Source: an uncultured Chthoniobacterales bacterium (GTDB taxonomy: Bacteria > Verrucomicrobiota > Verrucomicrobiae > Chthoniobacterales > UBA10450). From it: a DNA stretch of 7,213 nucleotides. A program made the position numbers and the translations under genes. Below the pieces are notes generated by a model. The model did not search any database, was not told where the DNA came from, and saw only the letters and a program-made list of their open reading frames with translations. Location: assembly GCA_955652855.1 (NCBI GenBank), contig CATPCN010000637.1, positions 1 through 7,213 on the forward strand, in the 5' to 3' direction. Positions 5,644-7,213 of the stretch are shown here, piece after piece (position 1 is the first letter of the stretch; each line of letters opens with the position of its first letter).

Positions 5644-7213
5644 TCAGACAAATTTGTCGCCGGCAACCCAGCGGCGGACACGAAAAATGTGTGCGGGTTG
5701 TGTCTGTGGATCGAGCTCGATGTAATTCCTTCGCCCATGCCAGATGTAGCGAGCATCGCTCAGCAGGTCGTGCACTTGATACGTGTCGGTTTCCATCCCA
5801 CCGAACGTTTCAAACGGAACATGGATATAGGAGTTTTGCGCCCGATATGGATCGAGATTCACCACAATCAGAATGATGTTGTCCCGCGCCGGAGTCATTT
5901 TGCCGTAGAAAAGAATGGCATCGTTGTCTGCGTCGAAGAATTGCAGGTTATCGTAAAACTGGAGCGCGCGGTTTTCCTTCCGAATGCGATTCAAAAGCGT
6001 AATCCAATCTTTAATGTTGCCCGGCGCGTTCCAATCACGCTCTTTCCACTGATACTTTTCTGAATCGAGATATTCCTCACGACCGGGCAGGGGGGCGTTC
6101 TCACACAGCTCAAATCCGCTGTAGATGCCGTAAAGGCTCGACAGTGTTGCGGCCAGCACCGAGCGAATGATGAACGCGGGCTGGCCGCCGTTTTGCAGAA
6201 AAGGTGGAAGAATGTCCGGCGTATTGGGCCAAAGATTGCCACGAAAATATTCGCGCATCTCGGTCTGCGTCAGCTCCGTGAAGTACTCAATCAGTTCGCG
6301 CTTGTAATTTCGCCAGGTGAAATAGGTGTAGCTCTGCGTAAAGCCGGCCTTCGCGAGCACCTTCATCATCTTCGGTCTCGTGAACGCCTCGGAAAGAAAG
6401 ATCACGTCGGGATATTTTTCGCGCACGCCTGAGATCAAGTACTCCCAGAACGGGACCGGCTTTGTGTGCGGATTGTCGACCCGAAAAATACGCACGCCCC
6501 GATCCGCCCAAAAGAGAATGATACTTTTCATCTCCTCCCAAAGTTCCGGCCAGTTCGCACAGCGGAAGTTTAACGGAAAAATGTCCTCATATTTTTTTGG
6601 CGGATTCTCCGCATACTTGATTGTACCGTCCGGGCGTTTGTAAAACCACTCCGGATGTTCGCGCACGTAGGGATGATCGGGTGAGCAGTTGAGGGCAAAG
6701 TCGAGCGCGACTTCCATGCCGCGGTTTCGTATTTCACTTTCAAGCCATTCAAAATCCTCCAGTGTCCCGAGAGATGGTTCGACCGCCTTATGGCCTCCCG
6801 CTTTGCTGCCGATCGCGTAGGGGACTCCGGGCTCGTCCGGCTGACTGGTGACCGAATTATTTCGACCTTTTCGATTCGTATGACCGATCGGGTGAATCGG
6901 CGGAAAATAGATGACGTCGAATCCCATCGCCTTTGCATAATCGACCCGAGGCAGACAATCGCGGAATGTCGATCCACGATCCCCGCGACCTTCGGCGGAG
7001 CGCGGAAAGAATTCATACCACGCGGCAGCGCGCGCACCGGGTCGGTCAACCACCACGCGCGGAGGCGGCGCGTACTGCGTCGCGCCGGAATGCTCAGCGT
7101 AAGTCGCCATGAGAACCTCTAGTTCACCCGACTCTGCGATCGCATTTACCTGCGCATTTTCGCTCATACGCATTTTTTCGGCGAGCTCATGGAGTCGTGC
7201 CGCATCTTCCATC
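5644..7213 (-). CDS. glgE: Alpha-1,4-glucan:maltose-1-phosphate maltosyltransferase, N-terminus outside window
   Basis: GlgE (EC 2.4.99.16) is a cytoplasmic GH13 enzyme that moves maltosyl units from maltose 1-phosphate onto alpha-1,4-glucan, the last step of the trehalose-TreS-maltokinase route to glycogen-like glucan. The 522 residues present hold the family's signature blocks: YFPPIHPIGHTNRKGRNNS (102-120), GTLEDFEWL (149-157), ALDFALNCSPDHPYV (169-183), WFYKRPDGTIKYAENPPKKY (189-208), FRVDNPHTKPV (243-253), LSEAFTRP (273-280) and PNTPDIL (329-335). Asp246, Glu275 and Asp333 fall at the nucleophile, acid/base and third catalytic positions (Asp394, Glu423, Asp480 in Streptomyces GlgE). The near-constant offset of 147-148 implies about 148 residues lie beyond the right edge, giving a normal total near 670. 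The C-terminal beta domain (about 420-522) is complete and the frame has no defect. The first Met seen, at 7212, is internal. TreS, maltokinase and GlgB genes are not in the window. Confidence 0.97.
   Translation of the reverse strand, partial: MEDAARLHELAEKMRMSENAQVNAIAESGELEVLMATYAEHSGATQYAPPPRVVVDRPGARAAAWYEFFPRSAEGRGDRGSTFRDCLPRVDYAKAMGFDVIYFPPIHPIGHTNRKGRNNSVTSQPDEPGVPYAIGSKAGGHKAVEPSLGTLEDFEWLESEIRNRGMEVALDFALNCSPDHPYVREHPEWFYKRPDGTIKYAENPPKKYEDIFPLNFRCANWPELWEEMKSIILFWADRGVRIFRVDNPHTKPVPFWEYLISGVREKYPDVIFLSEAFTRPKMMKVLAKAGFTQSYTYFTWRNYKRELIEYFTELTQTEMREYFRGNLWPNTPDILPPFLQNGGQPAFIIRSVLAATLSSLYGIYSGFELCENAPLPGREEYLDSEKYQWKERDWNAPGNIKDWITLLNRIRKENRALQFYDNLQFFDADNDAILFYGKMTPARDNIILIVVNLDPYRAQNSYIHVPFETFGGMETDTYQVHDLLSDARYIWHGRRNYIELDPQTQPAHIFRVRRWVAGDKFV

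Noticed and set aside
5647..5658. Perfect 12-bp palindrome GACAAATTTGTC at the end of glgE
   Set aside because: It encodes the last four residues (DKFV) before the stop, and roughly two perfect 12-bp palindromes are expected by chance in a window of this size.

Overview
This is a gene-dense bacterial window of moderate-to-high GC with short gaps and no rRNA, tRNA, CRISPR or transposase. The gene content suggests a free-living Gram-negative bacterium: a periplasmic TPR protein with an ExbB/ExbD pair, a GlgE-type maltosyltransferase and an ImuA/ImuB-type mutagenesis cassette. The protein style and the lack of clear Shine-Dalgarno sequences resemble soil Verrucomicrobiota. That placement is an impression from family knowledge, not a demonstrated assignment.

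Layout. On the + strand at the left edge are an ImuA-like RecA-fold protein (17-667) and, overlapping it by one base, an ImuB-like Y-family polymerase homologue (667-1197). The ImuB-like protein stops after about 176 residues, roughly a third of the usual length. It runs tail-to-tail into the minus-strand genes, and its stop codon overlaps that of a complete aquaporin (1194-1862). Reading leftward from the right edge, the minus strand carries the C-terminal three quarters of glgE (5644-7213, running off the window), an ExbB/TolQ-family channel protein (4814-5584), an ExbD/TolR-family protein (4355-4762), an 812-residue secreted TPR protein (1920-4358, start overlapping the exbD stop as ATGA) and the aquaporin.

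How the genes work together. ExbB, ExbD and the TPR protein look like one operon for a proton-motive-force-driven envelope machine, with the TPR protein as its periplasmic partner. GlgE belongs to the trehalose-to-alpha-glucan route (maltose 1-phosphate as donor). The aquaporin conducts water or small neutral solutes. The imuA-imuB pair would normally work with DnaE2 in SOS-induced translesion synthesis, but the imuB copy here lacks the parts needed for that.

No clearly new multi-gene system is visible. The points most worth a second look are the cut-off imuB at the convergent junction, the loss of ATPase residues in the ImuA-like protein, the plant-TIP-like selectivity filter of the aquaporin, the exbB-exbD-TPR module without TonB/TolA, and an 18-bp near-palindrome between exbB and exbD. 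All non-coding gaps are under 60 bp, so there is no long gene-free stretch.
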